Assembly (NCBI GenBank): GCA_964477525.1
Contig: CAYZHY010000004.1
Coordinates: 1 to 64,000, forward strand
Reading direction: 5' to 3'
Length of the DNA: 64,000 nt
From: PCC-9228 sp964477525
GTDB taxonomy: Bacteria; Cyanobacteriota; Cyanobacteriia; Cyanobacteriales; PCC-9228
The notes beneath the pieces were generated by a model that did no database searches, was not told where the DNA came from, and was given only the letters and a program-made list of their open reading frames with translations. Position numbers and translations under genes: made by a program. How positions within the stretch are numbered: position 1 is the first letter of the stretch; every line of letters begins with the position of its first letter. Below are positions 51,567 to 59,403 of this stretch, in pieces.

Positions 51567-51787
51567 GAAGGCTAAAATCCCCTGTAGATAGGACAATCAG
51601 GTCGATGCCCTCCAAATAGCTAAAATCCCTGTCATAATGGATGGGAAAATTGCTCAACTGACCTAAGTGTCTTATGATACAAAGCTTTGACGGTAATTGA
51701 AGAGGCGTCTTTGTCAAACTCCGCTAGCTAGCCATTATCGCAAACTAGCACGAATATCTTATTGATGGGCGATCGCGTTGGGCAGAA

Positions 51788-52252
51788 ATGGTGCGATTTA
51801 AAAAATTTTGGCGGCGTTTCCTCAAAGAATTACAAGACGAACAATTTCTGTATCGAGTCGAACAGTTGCAGGGTCAGCTTTCTAAATTTTTGACCCTAGT
51901 AATGGTCATTGTTTTGCTCGTGGCTGCGTTGGATTTAGTGGTGGCGATCGCCCAGCAGTTGTTATCCCGATCGTTGGGTTCGCTAACGGATACCTTATTT
52001 TCTATTTTTGGATTATTTTTAAATATCCTTATTGCTTTGGAAATTATGGCAAATATTACAGCCTATTTGCGGCAGCATTACATCCAATTAGAGTTGGCTA
52101 TTGGTACATCTCTCATTGCTATATCGCGAAAAATTGTTTTGTTTGACTTTGAAAAAAGTTCTGGCTTGGATTTGATTGGTTTAGCAATCGCAGTTTTCAC
52201 GCTAACAATCAGTTATTGGATTATTCGCTCTGGCATTAATAGTAACAAATAA
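51788..52252 (+). CDS. PsiE-family phosphate-starvation-inducible membrane protein
   Basis: A 154-residue protein with four hydrophobic segments (about 34-57, 70-92, 100-115 and 130-150) and the family-like VEQLQGQLSKFLTLVMVIVL and ALEIMANITAYLRQHYIQLE. PsiE proteins are small inner-membrane proteins of unknown activity named from E. coli phosphate starvation. The start at 51788 is not preceded by a good ribosome-binding site. A short repeated sequence flanks the gene on both sides. Confidence 0.78.
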   Translation: MVRFKKFWRRFLKELQDEQFLYRVEQLQGQLSKFLTLVMVIVLLVAALDLVVAIAQQLLSRSLGSLTDTLFSIFGLFLNILIALEIMANITAYLRQHYIQLELAIGTSLIAISRKIVLFDFEKSSGLDLIGLAIAVFTLTISYWIIRSGINSNK

Positions 52253-52693
52253 AGAAGTGGGGATGGGACTTGGCGATCGCGCGGTGCTAAACATATTGGG
52301 GTTGGCTGGCGGTTTTCTAGAAACATTCCAAGATAAAATGTCAAAATATTTTTGTGCGATCGTCTCTAGCAGGACTCAAACATCTTTAGCTTCCAAACGA
52401 TGCCTTGTTACCTTTTGGCTATCGGTTTTTCAGAAACTACGCTCTCGATTTCTTGTACAATCGTTTGGCTGACGGTGAAGTTACCTAAAATTCGGCAAAT
52501 GGGCAAAATGCAACCACCAAACTGCCCTAAGTTTGCCGAAGACAAAAAAAGAATCATCCCCAGCCCGGTTCATAAAACCACATTTACATTTTCGTGGGTG
52601 GGCCATCCCAATACCACAAAACCGTTTTGTTTTCATTATAAATTTATTAGGTTTTAGAGGTTGTTGTAAGCGGATTGGAGATGAAATCCTCGT
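52253..52693. other. Intergenic region with dispersed repeat copy 2
   Basis: A 441-base region, AT-rich in its second half. It holds the second copy of the short repeat (52364-52397). Frames are short and show no motif. No RNA gene was recognised. Confidence 0.5.
52364..52397 (+). repeat. Short dispersed repeat, copy 2
   Basis: Direct copy of 51533-51566, ending in CATCTTTAGCTTCCAAA; three mismatches, all in the first half. Confidence 0.65.
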
Positions 52694-53317
52694 TCAATTT
52701 TTCTGTTGCGAACAATTTTGGCAAAATTGCAACAAATGGTTGTGAAATTCATCGGTAGCACGCATATAGCAAGCATGACCGGCTTTTTCTAAAATAACTT
52801 TGTGTACGTTGGGCACGTTCTGTTCTAAAACATCGGCTTGCTTGGTTGGTACGATGCGATCGTTGCTTCCCCAAATCGCCAGAACTGGTAAATTTACATT
52901 TGCCAATTGCTGTTTGAATTTATTAATGCCTACCGGCGCAACCGCTACCCATCCGCGACATTGCTGGGGATATTGAATTATAAAAGGAAGGCTGTAGTTA
53001 CCACTCATGGAAGGGGAAACGATAACTGGCTGGGAAAGACCAGTTGCCTCCAAAAAAGCCAGCAAAAATTCTGCCGGCTGGATTGCTGTCTTTTGCGATT
53101 TTCCATATCCGGGTAAATCCATGGAAACAGCATGATATCCCTGTTGGGCAAACCAAACCAAAGACCCCAGTTCTTCCCAGGTTTTGGCAGAAAAGCTGGC
53201 CCCGTGGAGAAATAAGATGCTGGGAGATTCGGTATTGCCGGCTTCTAGATAGTGGATGTTGGCGTTTTGAATTTGGACGTTGCGATCGCTGATTTGGAGA
53301 GATTCTTGGGAGGTCAT
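52694..53317 (-). CDS. Alpha/beta hydrolase, ABHD14/CIB-like
   Basis: A 207-residue protein with oxyanion motif ILFLHGASFSAKTWEELG (about 34-51), a nucleophile elbow SPSMSGNY (Ser around 103, motif S-x-S-x-G), an Asp in AIWGSNDRIVP and His in KAGHACYM. The short length and absence of a lid resemble CCG1-interacting factor B/ABHD14-type hydrolases. Substrate unknown; probably a cytoplasmic esterase. It is flanked by long intergenic regions in an accessory stretch. Confidence 0.8.
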   Translation of the reverse strand: MTSQESLQISDRNVQIQNANIHYLEAGNTESPSILFLHGASFSAKTWEELGSLVWFAQQGYHAVSMDLPGYGKSQKTAIQPAEFLLAFLEATGLSQPVIVSPSMSGNYSLPFIIQYPQQCRGWVAVAPVGINKFKQQLANVNLPVLAIWGSNDRIVPTKQADVLEQNVPNVHKVILEKAGHACYMRATDEFHNHLLQFCQNCSQQKN

Positions 53318-54058
53318 AATTGAATGTCCTTTCGTTACTGGTTCTATTTTGCCATGTCTATTTTTCTCTTATCGTTAGATAGGATGTCGGCGATTTCGCT
53401 AATCCTATTTTTGATAAGATCGGCGATCGCATCTATGCCAGTACAGACAATTCTAGGATTTTTGATTCCAGTTACTTACCAACTGTTTTCCCCAAACTTG
53501 AAGTTATCGGGTGAGGGCATTAAGGTTTAACCAAACTAATCGTTTTCGTGTTAAATGTTTTTATATTGTAATCAAAACGGCGAATTTGGGGATTTTTTTG
53601 TCAAGGGGTTCATTGAGAATTGTGTCAATTATTTGACGAACTTGCGTTTTTTCAGCCAATTTGGTAGGATTTTGAAAATTTCACAATCAAGGCGTCGTCT
53701 GTCTAATTTTCCCGAAATCGCTACAAAAACGCCTGAAATTCCCAGAAATTCGTTAGACAAAACGCGATCGCTTCCCTTGGTGTTTCTATCTCTCGGCAGA
53801 AATTTTGGAGTTGTCAGGCGGAAAAATTTGATAGTTTGGCTAATTTATGCTATAATGAAAAATTTCGTAAAACGGAAATAGAGGAATGGGAAGCGATCGC
53901 TGCTATTTAATTCTAAAAAAATCGCTACCTATGGTTGCGGAGACCAATTTCCTGTACTAATAAGCAAGGCAGATTCGCGAATAGTAAAACGAACGGCTAT
54001 CTTATAACAAAGCATCCAGAGAAAGGCTCAATTTCTGGTTAATTTCCGGTTAATTTTA
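53318..54058. other. Intergenic region upstream of the adenine methylase
   Basis: A 741-base AT-rich region. Two short frames on the plus strand (53324 and 53555) look like chance; the first is hydrophobic but has no motif. A strong promoter lies at 53828-53856, giving a predicted leader of about 195 bases before the methylase. I see no RNA structure with confidence. Confidence 0.5.
53828..53856 (+). promoter_or_regulatory. Promoter for the adenine methylase
   Basis: TTGATA (53828-53833), 17 bases, then TATAAT (53851-53856) with TG just before the -10. Transcription would start near 53863, leaving a long leader before the ATG at 54059. Confidence 0.65.
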
Positions 54059-54871
54059 ATGAATTATAAAATCAAAAGTCCTCTGCGCTATCCTGGTGGC
54101 AAATCCAAAGCTATCAAACAACTTATACCTCATATACCACTAAATATAAAAGAATATAGAGAACCGTTTGTGGGAGGTGGTTCGGTTTTTCTGACAGTGA
54201 AACAGTTGTTTGGCAAAAAAATCCAATCTTATTGGATTAACGACTTGAACTACGATTTGTTTTGTTTTTGGAAATACGCCCAAAGCGACATTGAAGGTTT
54301 GGTGTCTCAAGTTCGAGATATCAAGCAGAAATACGATAATGGTCGGGAATTATTTCATAATTTAACTCGCAGCGATTTGAAACCAAGCGAATTTGAAAGA
54401 GCGGTTCGATTTTTTGTTTTGAACCGCATTACTTTTTCCGGAACGGTCGATTCGGGGGGATATTCCCAACAGGCTTTTGAACGTCGGTTTACAGATTCGT
54501 CAATCGAACGGTTGCAGAAATTATCTCCTGTTCTATCTTCCGTTCGGATTACGAACCAGGATTACAAAGAGTTATTATGCCAAAATGGAGATAAAGTTTT
54601 TATTTTCTTAGACCCTCCCTATTTTCGCTCTACCAAATCCTGTCTCTACGGCGTCAAGGGAAACCTCCATACTTCTTTCGACCACGAACGATTTGCTAAG
54701 AACATGCGTCGCTGTTCCCATCGATGGCTGATAACCTACGACGATTCGCCAGAAATTAGAGAATTGTTTGATTTTGCGACGATTATCCCCTGGAACTTGC
54801 AATACGGTATGAATAACTACAAGCAAAATTCGGCAGCAGCGGGTAAAGAAATCATGATTCGGAACTATTAA
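54059..54871 (+). CDS. D12-class N6-adenine DNA methyltransferase, solitary
   Basis: A 270-residue protein. SPLRYPGGKSKAIKQLIPHI opens it, REPFVGGGSVFLTVKQLFG is the SAM-binding motif I (FxGxG type), and DPPY at about 185-188 is the catalytic motif IV. This order (SAM motif before DPPY) is the D12/alpha class to which Dam belongs. It adds a methyl group to adenine N6; the recognition site cannot be read off. No restriction gene is recognised beside it, so it is an orphan or part of a decayed system. GATC would suit the HIP1-rich genome but is a guess. Local base composition is AT-richer than the core genes. Confidence 0.88.
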   Translation: MNYKIKSPLRYPGGKSKAIKQLIPHIPLNIKEYREPFVGGGSVFLTVKQLFGKKIQSYWINDLNYDLFCFWKYAQSDIEGLVSQVRDIKQKYDNGRELFHNLTRSDLKPSEFERAVRFFVLNRITFSGTVDSGGYSQQAFERRFTDSSIERLQKLSPVLSSVRITNQDYKELLCQNGDKVFIFLDPPYFRSTKSCLYGVKGNLHTSFDHERFAKNMRRCSHRWLITYDDSPEIRELFDFATIIPWNLQYGMNNYKQNSAAAGKEIMIRNY

Positions 54872-55284
54872 TGTTGGTAGTTGAATATTGACAAAAAATT
54901 CCGAACTCCCCAAGCTGAAGTTTGCTAAAAGCTGTCAGCGATACGAGACAATAACCATTTCCAACCAAACGCGAACATGGAACGCCGGGAAGGGAGAAAG
55001 TTTTTCGCCTGTCCAAAGTCTAGCAATTTCAAGTCAAACGCAAACCGTTGCAACATGTAGGCACGAATGGCGATCGCTTCAATCTGCTGGCAATATTCAC
55101 AATTTTAATGAAAACGCTATACGATAGAATGTAAGATGGTTTGGCGAATTTTTTTCGGAAAGCCAACTGAAGACGCTCGTTTTTAGAAGGTGTCTGGGCA
55201 GCGATCGCGCCGATTATTTCTGAATGGCAGATGCGACCCAGACGGGGAAACTTTGGTGCGTAGCCATATTAATAGGAAAAAGCT
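54872..55284. other. Intergenic region after the methylase, no gene supported
   Basis: A 413-base region. A 79-codon frame at 54888 has no recognisable motif and no start signal, and does not look like a restriction enzyme. A HIP1 site lies at 55068 and one near 55200. Confidence 0.5.
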
Positions 55285-56385
55285 ATGAGTTCTAATAATT
55301 TTTTCAATGCGACCACTTGCCAAATTGGTGATGAAGTGAAAACCGGAAAGGTCTTAGCGATCGCAGCTTATACCAGCGATCGTCGGGTTTGCTTTCAAGT
55401 CGAAGGGGAAAAAGGAGGAACCTGGGTACCAGAAACGGCGATTTTGGTAGCTGAAGACAAAATTGCCGCAGAACAAGAACAAAAAGACCCCCGCGAAGAA
55501 GGGCAAGAAGTAGCCACCCAAGAAGTACATGCCCTGCAAAACCTGGCCGATGAGTTGAAAGACGGTTTGGAAAACCAGGCCAGCGAGTACGTGCATACCA
55601 TTACCCGTATCGCCAAGCATACGCGGGAGTTAGCGACAGAAACCGCCAAGGAAATTGCCGAAACCTTTGAAGCGGGAGTCGATGCTGGCGACGATTTGCT
55701 CGGTCAAATTCGTCAGTGGTTGGATCGCTTTGTGGTACCGCTACGGCAAACCATTGAAAGCTACGGCGAAGTTTGGCAGAAACGCATTTGGTCGGCGATT
55801 AAAAATATTGAAACGCCAAAAGCTCAGGAAGAGGTGGCCAACTTAAAAAACCAATATCCCCAAGAAACACCCCAACAAATTGCCGATCGCTTAATTCAGG
55901 AAAAAGCGTTGTTTTCCACGCTAAGCAGCCTGACGGAGAATTCAGAAAACCAAGATACCTTGTTTGTAAATTGGATGGCAACAGCCCCCATGCTTTCAGA
56001 ACTCATCTATCAAGTGGGCGTTTGTTATGGATTTGAAAAAATTAACGAACACGAACTGTTGGCCACTTTTGCTGTGGTTCACAGTAAGGAACGCTTGGAA
56101 CAATTAAACGCTAGTTTTCTGCAAAATCAAAGTTCCGATAGCACCAATACTTCCGTCAAGGCAAGTAGCAATACGATTGCTTTCCATGCCATTGGCTACG
56201 CTGCCTCTCAATATTTTGAAAGCAAGGTCAAAAAACTAGCAGACCCTCTAACTACCGAACATGCTTACAAGGAATTAAATGATAAACTAGAAGCATTGCT
56301 GGAGAAAGAACTATCTCAACAAGAGGTTTTGGAAAATACCTTACGAGAAGCCCTCCAATTGAAAGAACAACTGCCCATCCAATAA
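55285..56385 (+). CDS. Unrecognised 366-residue protein, possibly EcsC-like
   Basis: I cannot name this family with confidence. Residues 10-55 form an SH3-like or beta-rich N-terminus (GDEVKTGKVLAIAAYTSDRRV). Residues 60-130 are acidic and helical (EEGQEVATQEVHALQNLADEL). From about 190 comes NLKNQYPQETPQQIADRLIQ, followed by MLSELIYQVGVCYGFEKINEH. This faintly resembles EcsC-type domains (a YP-x-x-t-P-x-elA-x-rLi pattern followed by an amphipathic membrane-like helix). There is no signal peptide. It is single, after a methylase and a long gap. A regulator or membrane-associated stress protein is possible. Confidence 0.6.
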   Translation: MSSNNFFNATTCQIGDEVKTGKVLAIAAYTSDRRVCFQVEGEKGGTWVPETAILVAEDKIAAEQEQKDPREEGQEVATQEVHALQNLADELKDGLENQASEYVHTITRIAKHTRELATETAKEIAETFEAGVDAGDDLLGQIRQWLDRFVVPLRQTIESYGEVWQKRIWSAIKNIETPKAQEEVANLKNQYPQETPQQIADRLIQEKALFSTLSSLTENSENQDTLFVNWMATAPMLSELIYQVGVCYGFEKINEHELLATFAVVHSKERLEQLNASFLQNQSSDSTNTSVKASSNTIAFHAIGYAASQYFESKVKKLADPLTTEHAYKELNDKLEALLEKELSQQEVLENTLREALQLKEQLPIQ

Positions 56386-56450
56386 ATATGGCTATCTGGT
56401 ATCAAAAAGGGAATCGTCTAGGATTTTCCCGAACATTGTAAATGCTGCAC

Positions 56451-56504
56451 TAGGTGAGGGCGAACGCCCTTTGGCAAGATCGGGGAAAACCGTTCGCCCC
56501 CCTA
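56451..56504. repeat. Inverted repeat (GGGCGAACG/CGTTCGCCC)
   Basis: GGGCGAACG (56458-56466) and CGTTCGCCC (56491-56499), flanked by TAGG/CCTA, enclose a loop of 24 bases. Similar GTAGGGGCG palindromes are widely dispersed in filamentous cyanobacteria; another copy is at 63244-63275. Confidence 0.7.
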
Positions 56505-56602
56505 CACGATTCAACCGTTAGCGTTTGGTCTAAAATTGCTAAAGAATCTTTTCCTGCTTGTTATTTTTTAATGTCATCTTTGTTGTTTATCATCATCAAA
56601 CC

Positions 56603-57331
56603 ATGCGATCGCGCAACTGGCTAACCTTTTTAATTGCCACTATTTTAACCATCATTTTTAGCTGGGGGATTCCCGTACAACCTTTGTTAGCTGCCAGACC
56701 ATCGCTAGCAACTTCCCAACCCGCATGCGATATCGATTTTACTCGCAACCAACAATCGAATTTCGAGACAAACTTAAAAATAATCGTGAGTTCCGGATGT
56801 TTGGAAGACATTTTCAACGCCAGTCAGATATTAGAAGATGCCAAAAAACGTATCGAAAACGAAACCGATAATCGATTGGACATCAGCAATCTCCAATACG
56901 CCTTAGACAACCCCGGCGTAACTGTGACTGGGGATATTGTTTTTCAAGCACCTTTGGCTGGTTCGATTCCATTAAACTTTTCACAAAATATCGTCGTTGG
57001 TACCAGCAACGGCAAACTGCTATTAGAAGTTGGCGAAACCCAAGTTACCTCCACCCAAAATATTCCTAAAAATTTGGTCGTGCAATTTTTACAAAGACAG
57101 GTTCAAAACCAGATTCAACGCTGGAACGGTCAGCCGATTGACCAACTATTTGTAGACAATGACAGCCAAAAAATAGCCCGTAAAATCGGCATCAACCGCG
57201 ACGACCTGGATTTCATTTTGCAATTGCTTCAAGAAAACGTCGTTTTAGAGATTGGTAAAGCCAATATTGTCGTTGACATTCCCCTACCAGAAACAGCAAC
57301 TTTTCAATCTGACAAACTAAAACAAGAGTGA
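56603..57331 (+). CDS. Secreted protein, DUF2993-like
   Basis: The 242-residue product starts at MRSRNWLTFLIATILTI (56603), with a signal peptide cleaved near ARPSLA or LLAARP (about 28-36). The mature domain has a beta-rich pattern, with VTVTGDIVFQAPLAGSIPLN and LLLEVGETQVTSTQNIP and a helical stretch LVVQFLQRQVQNQIQRWNG. This resembles the DUF2993 lipid-binding-type fold of secreted cyanobacterial proteins. Two Cys (PACDID, SSGCLED) probably form a disulfide. Function unknown. Converges on the fasciclin gene. Confidence 0.68.
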   Translation: MRSRNWLTFLIATILTIIFSWGIPVQPLLAARPSLATSQPACDIDFTRNQQSNFETNLKIIVSSGCLEDIFNASQILEDAKKRIENETDNRLDISNLQYALDNPGVTVTGDIVFQAPLAGSIPLNFSQNIVVGTSNGKLLLEVGETQVTSTQNIPKNLVVQFLQRQVQNQIQRWNGQPIDQLFVDNDSQKIARKIGINRDDLDFILQLLQENVVLEIGKANIVVDIPLPETATFQSDKLKQE

Positions 57332-57361
57332 AGCAAAATCAATCGTTTCCATCGCAATGGG

Positions 57362-57763
57362 TTATCCCATCAACATGACCGTATCAATAACGTGAATAAC
57401 GCCGTTATCTGCTTCGATATCTGGCTGCAAGACCGTGGCATTTTTGACTTCAAAGTTGTCGCCAGCATGAATGGGAATCGGCGATCCTTCTAAAGAAGTG
57501 AGCGATTCGATATTGGCTAAATCGGATTTTGTGTATTTTCCGGGAACCACGTGAAAGCTTAAAATTCTTCCCAACTGCGGGGGCACTTTGACCAGAGAAT
57601 CCACCGTTCCTGGTGGCAATTTGGCAAAAGCATCGTCGGTGGGTGCGAATACAGTTAGGGATTCGGCATCTTTTAAAGCATCAACCAAACCAGCTGCTTG
57701 TACGGCTGCCACCAAGGTTTTAAAGGAATCCGATTGCACGGCAATATCAACAATATCTGCCAC
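57362..57763 (-). CDS. Fasciclin (FAS1) domain protein
   Basis: A 133-residue protein with a single FAS1 domain: VDIAVQSDSFKTLVAAVQAAGL at the start, the conserved SLTVFAPTDDAFAKLPPGTV (H1 box), and the H2-like FEVKNATVLQPDIEADNGVIHVIDTVMLM. FAS1 is an adhesion module, usually on the cell surface. Here there is no signal peptide, so location is unclear. Stand-alone FAS1 proteins are common in cyanobacteria. Divergent from purD. Confidence 0.92.
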   Translation of the reverse strand: MADIVDIAVQSDSFKTLVAAVQAAGLVDALKDAESLTVFAPTDDAFAKLPPGTVDSLVKVPPQLGRILSFHVVPGKYTKSDLANIESLTSLEGSPIPIHAGDNFEVKNATVLQPDIEADNGVIHVIDTVMLMG

Positions 57764-57941
57764 GATCGTTTCTCCAATTCTACAGAACAGCTATGGATAG
57801 CTTAGCATGTTCTAAAACCCTTCGTTTTTTGGTAAAAATAGGGATTGTTTATGGAAAAAATAATAAAAGACTTTGAACTGTGGTAAGATTCATTTTTGCT
57901 GGCGCCCATTTTGGTAGGTAGAACGTAAAGGATCCAAAACC

Positions 57942-59246
57942 TTGAATATTCTCATTGTTGGCCATGGTGGTCGGGAACACGCCCTTGCGTGGACGTTGCT
58001 GCGATCGCCACAAGTGCAGCAAGTTTGCGTTGCCCCGGGAAATGGGGGCACCCAACTCATGGAAGGCTGCGAAAATCTTCCCATAGGCGCGACAGATTTT
58101 GCCAAAATGAAAGAAGCCGTGCGCGATCGCCAAATCGATTTGGTGGTTGTAGGTCCGGAAGATCCCCTTGCTGCTGGCATCGCTGATTTTTTACAAGCAG
58201 AAGGCATCGCCGTTTTCGGTCCTACCCAAGCCGCTGCCCAAATCGAATCCAGCAAATCCTGGGCCAAATCCCTCTGCACGGAAGCCGGTATTCCCACTGC
58301 TGCTGCCGCTACCTTTTCTAGCGACCAGTTGGATACTGCCCTGGACTATATCGCCAATCAAACGCCGCCTATTGTCGTAAAAGCCGATGGGTTGGCTGCT
58401 GGTAAAGGGGTCGCGATCGCACCTACAGTAGAACAAGCCCAAAATACCGTACGGGATTTCTTTGGTGGTCAATTAGGAACCGCTGGCAACCAAGTTGTTA
58501 TCGAAGAATACCTACAAGGTCAGGAAGTATCGGTTCTCGCCATCACCGACGGCAAAACCATTCGCCCCCTGCTACCGGCGCAAGACCACAAACCCATCGG
58601 CGAAGGAGATACCGGCGACAACACCGGCGGCATGGGTGCTTACGTTCCCACGCCATTTTTCTCCCCCCCGGCGTTAGATACCGTCAAAACAGAAATTTTA
58701 GAAAAAGCGATCGCCGCCATGCAAAAACGCGGTATTGAATATAAAGGGGTATTGTACGCCGGTCTGATTGTTTCTCCCCAAGGAGACATCAAAGTACTGG
58801 AATTCAACTGTCGTTTCGGCGACCCAGAAACCCAAGCCATCCTGCCCTTACTGGAAACTCCCATCGACTCCTTAATGCTAGCGGTTACCCAACAAAAGCT
58901 AGACCAACATCCCCCCATTCGTTGGAAAAGCGGTTCGGCAGCCTGCGTCGTTGCCGTTTCTGGTGGCTATCCCGGCAGCTACCAAAAAGGCTATCCCATC
59001 ACCGGCATTGCGGAGGCAGAACAAACCAGCGCTCTCGTTTTCCATGCCGGTACTCAAGTTAAAGACCAACAATTGGTGACCAGCGGCGGTCGAGTTTTGG
59101 GAGTAACCGGTCTGGGTGACAATTTAGCGATCGCATTGGAAAATAGCTACCAAGCACTCTCGAAAATCCATTTTGAAAACTGCTACTACCGCCGGGATAT
59201 CGGCTATCAAGTTCTCGAAACCGAATCTTTTCAAAGTACGCCGTAA
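57942..59246 (+). CDS. purD: Phosphoribosylamine-glycine ligase (GAR synthetase)
   Basis: A 434-residue ATP-grasp enzyme starting with TTG at 57942, the only start after an in-frame TAG, with AAGGAT upstream. Motifs: MNILIVGHGGREHALAW at the N-domain, VKADGLAAGKGVAIA (ATP-grasp phosphate loop), and GFGDPE-like FNCRFGDPETQAILP near 290-305. It joins phosphoribosylamine and glycine in step 2 of purine synthesis. Length and order fit bacterial PurD. It precedes nblS by about 160 bases. Confidence 0.94.
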   Translation: MNILIVGHGGREHALAWTLLRSPQVQQVCVAPGNGGTQLMEGCENLPIGATDFAKMKEAVRDRQIDLVVVGPEDPLAAGIADFLQAEGIAVFGPTQAAAQIESSKSWAKSLCTEAGIPTAAAATFSSDQLDTALDYIANQTPPIVVKADGLAAGKGVAIAPTVEQAQNTVRDFFGGQLGTAGNQVVIEEYLQGQEVSVLAITDGKTIRPLLPAQDHKPIGEGDTGDNTGGMGAYVPTPFFSPPALDTVKTEILEKAIAAMQKRGIEYKGVLYAGLIVSPQGDIKVLEFNCRFGDPETQAILPLLETPIDSLMLAVTQQKLDQHPPIRWKSGSAACVVAVSGGYPGSYQKGYPITGIAEAEQTSALVFHAGTQVKDQQLVTSGGRVLGVTGLGDNLAIALENSYQALSKIHFENCYYRRDIGYQVLETESFQSTP

Positions 59247-59403
59247 CCTCTGGTATGGCGCCTTTTCTATCGATATCGAACAAACGTGTCAAAATATAGA
59301 TAGTAAGCGAATCCCTATTCAGAAGAAATGCCTCCTTGGTAGGGAAATTTTCTAGCAGGCTCAAGCAAACCATTGATTTACCTTGCTAATTCACATTAAG
59401 CAA

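Noticed and set aside
53555..53881. 108-codon plus-strand frame before the methylase
   Set aside because: It runs through a strong promoter and has no recognisable motif.
54888..55127. 79-codon frame as a restriction enzyme partner
   Set aside because: No PD-(D/E)xK or HNH motif and no start signal.
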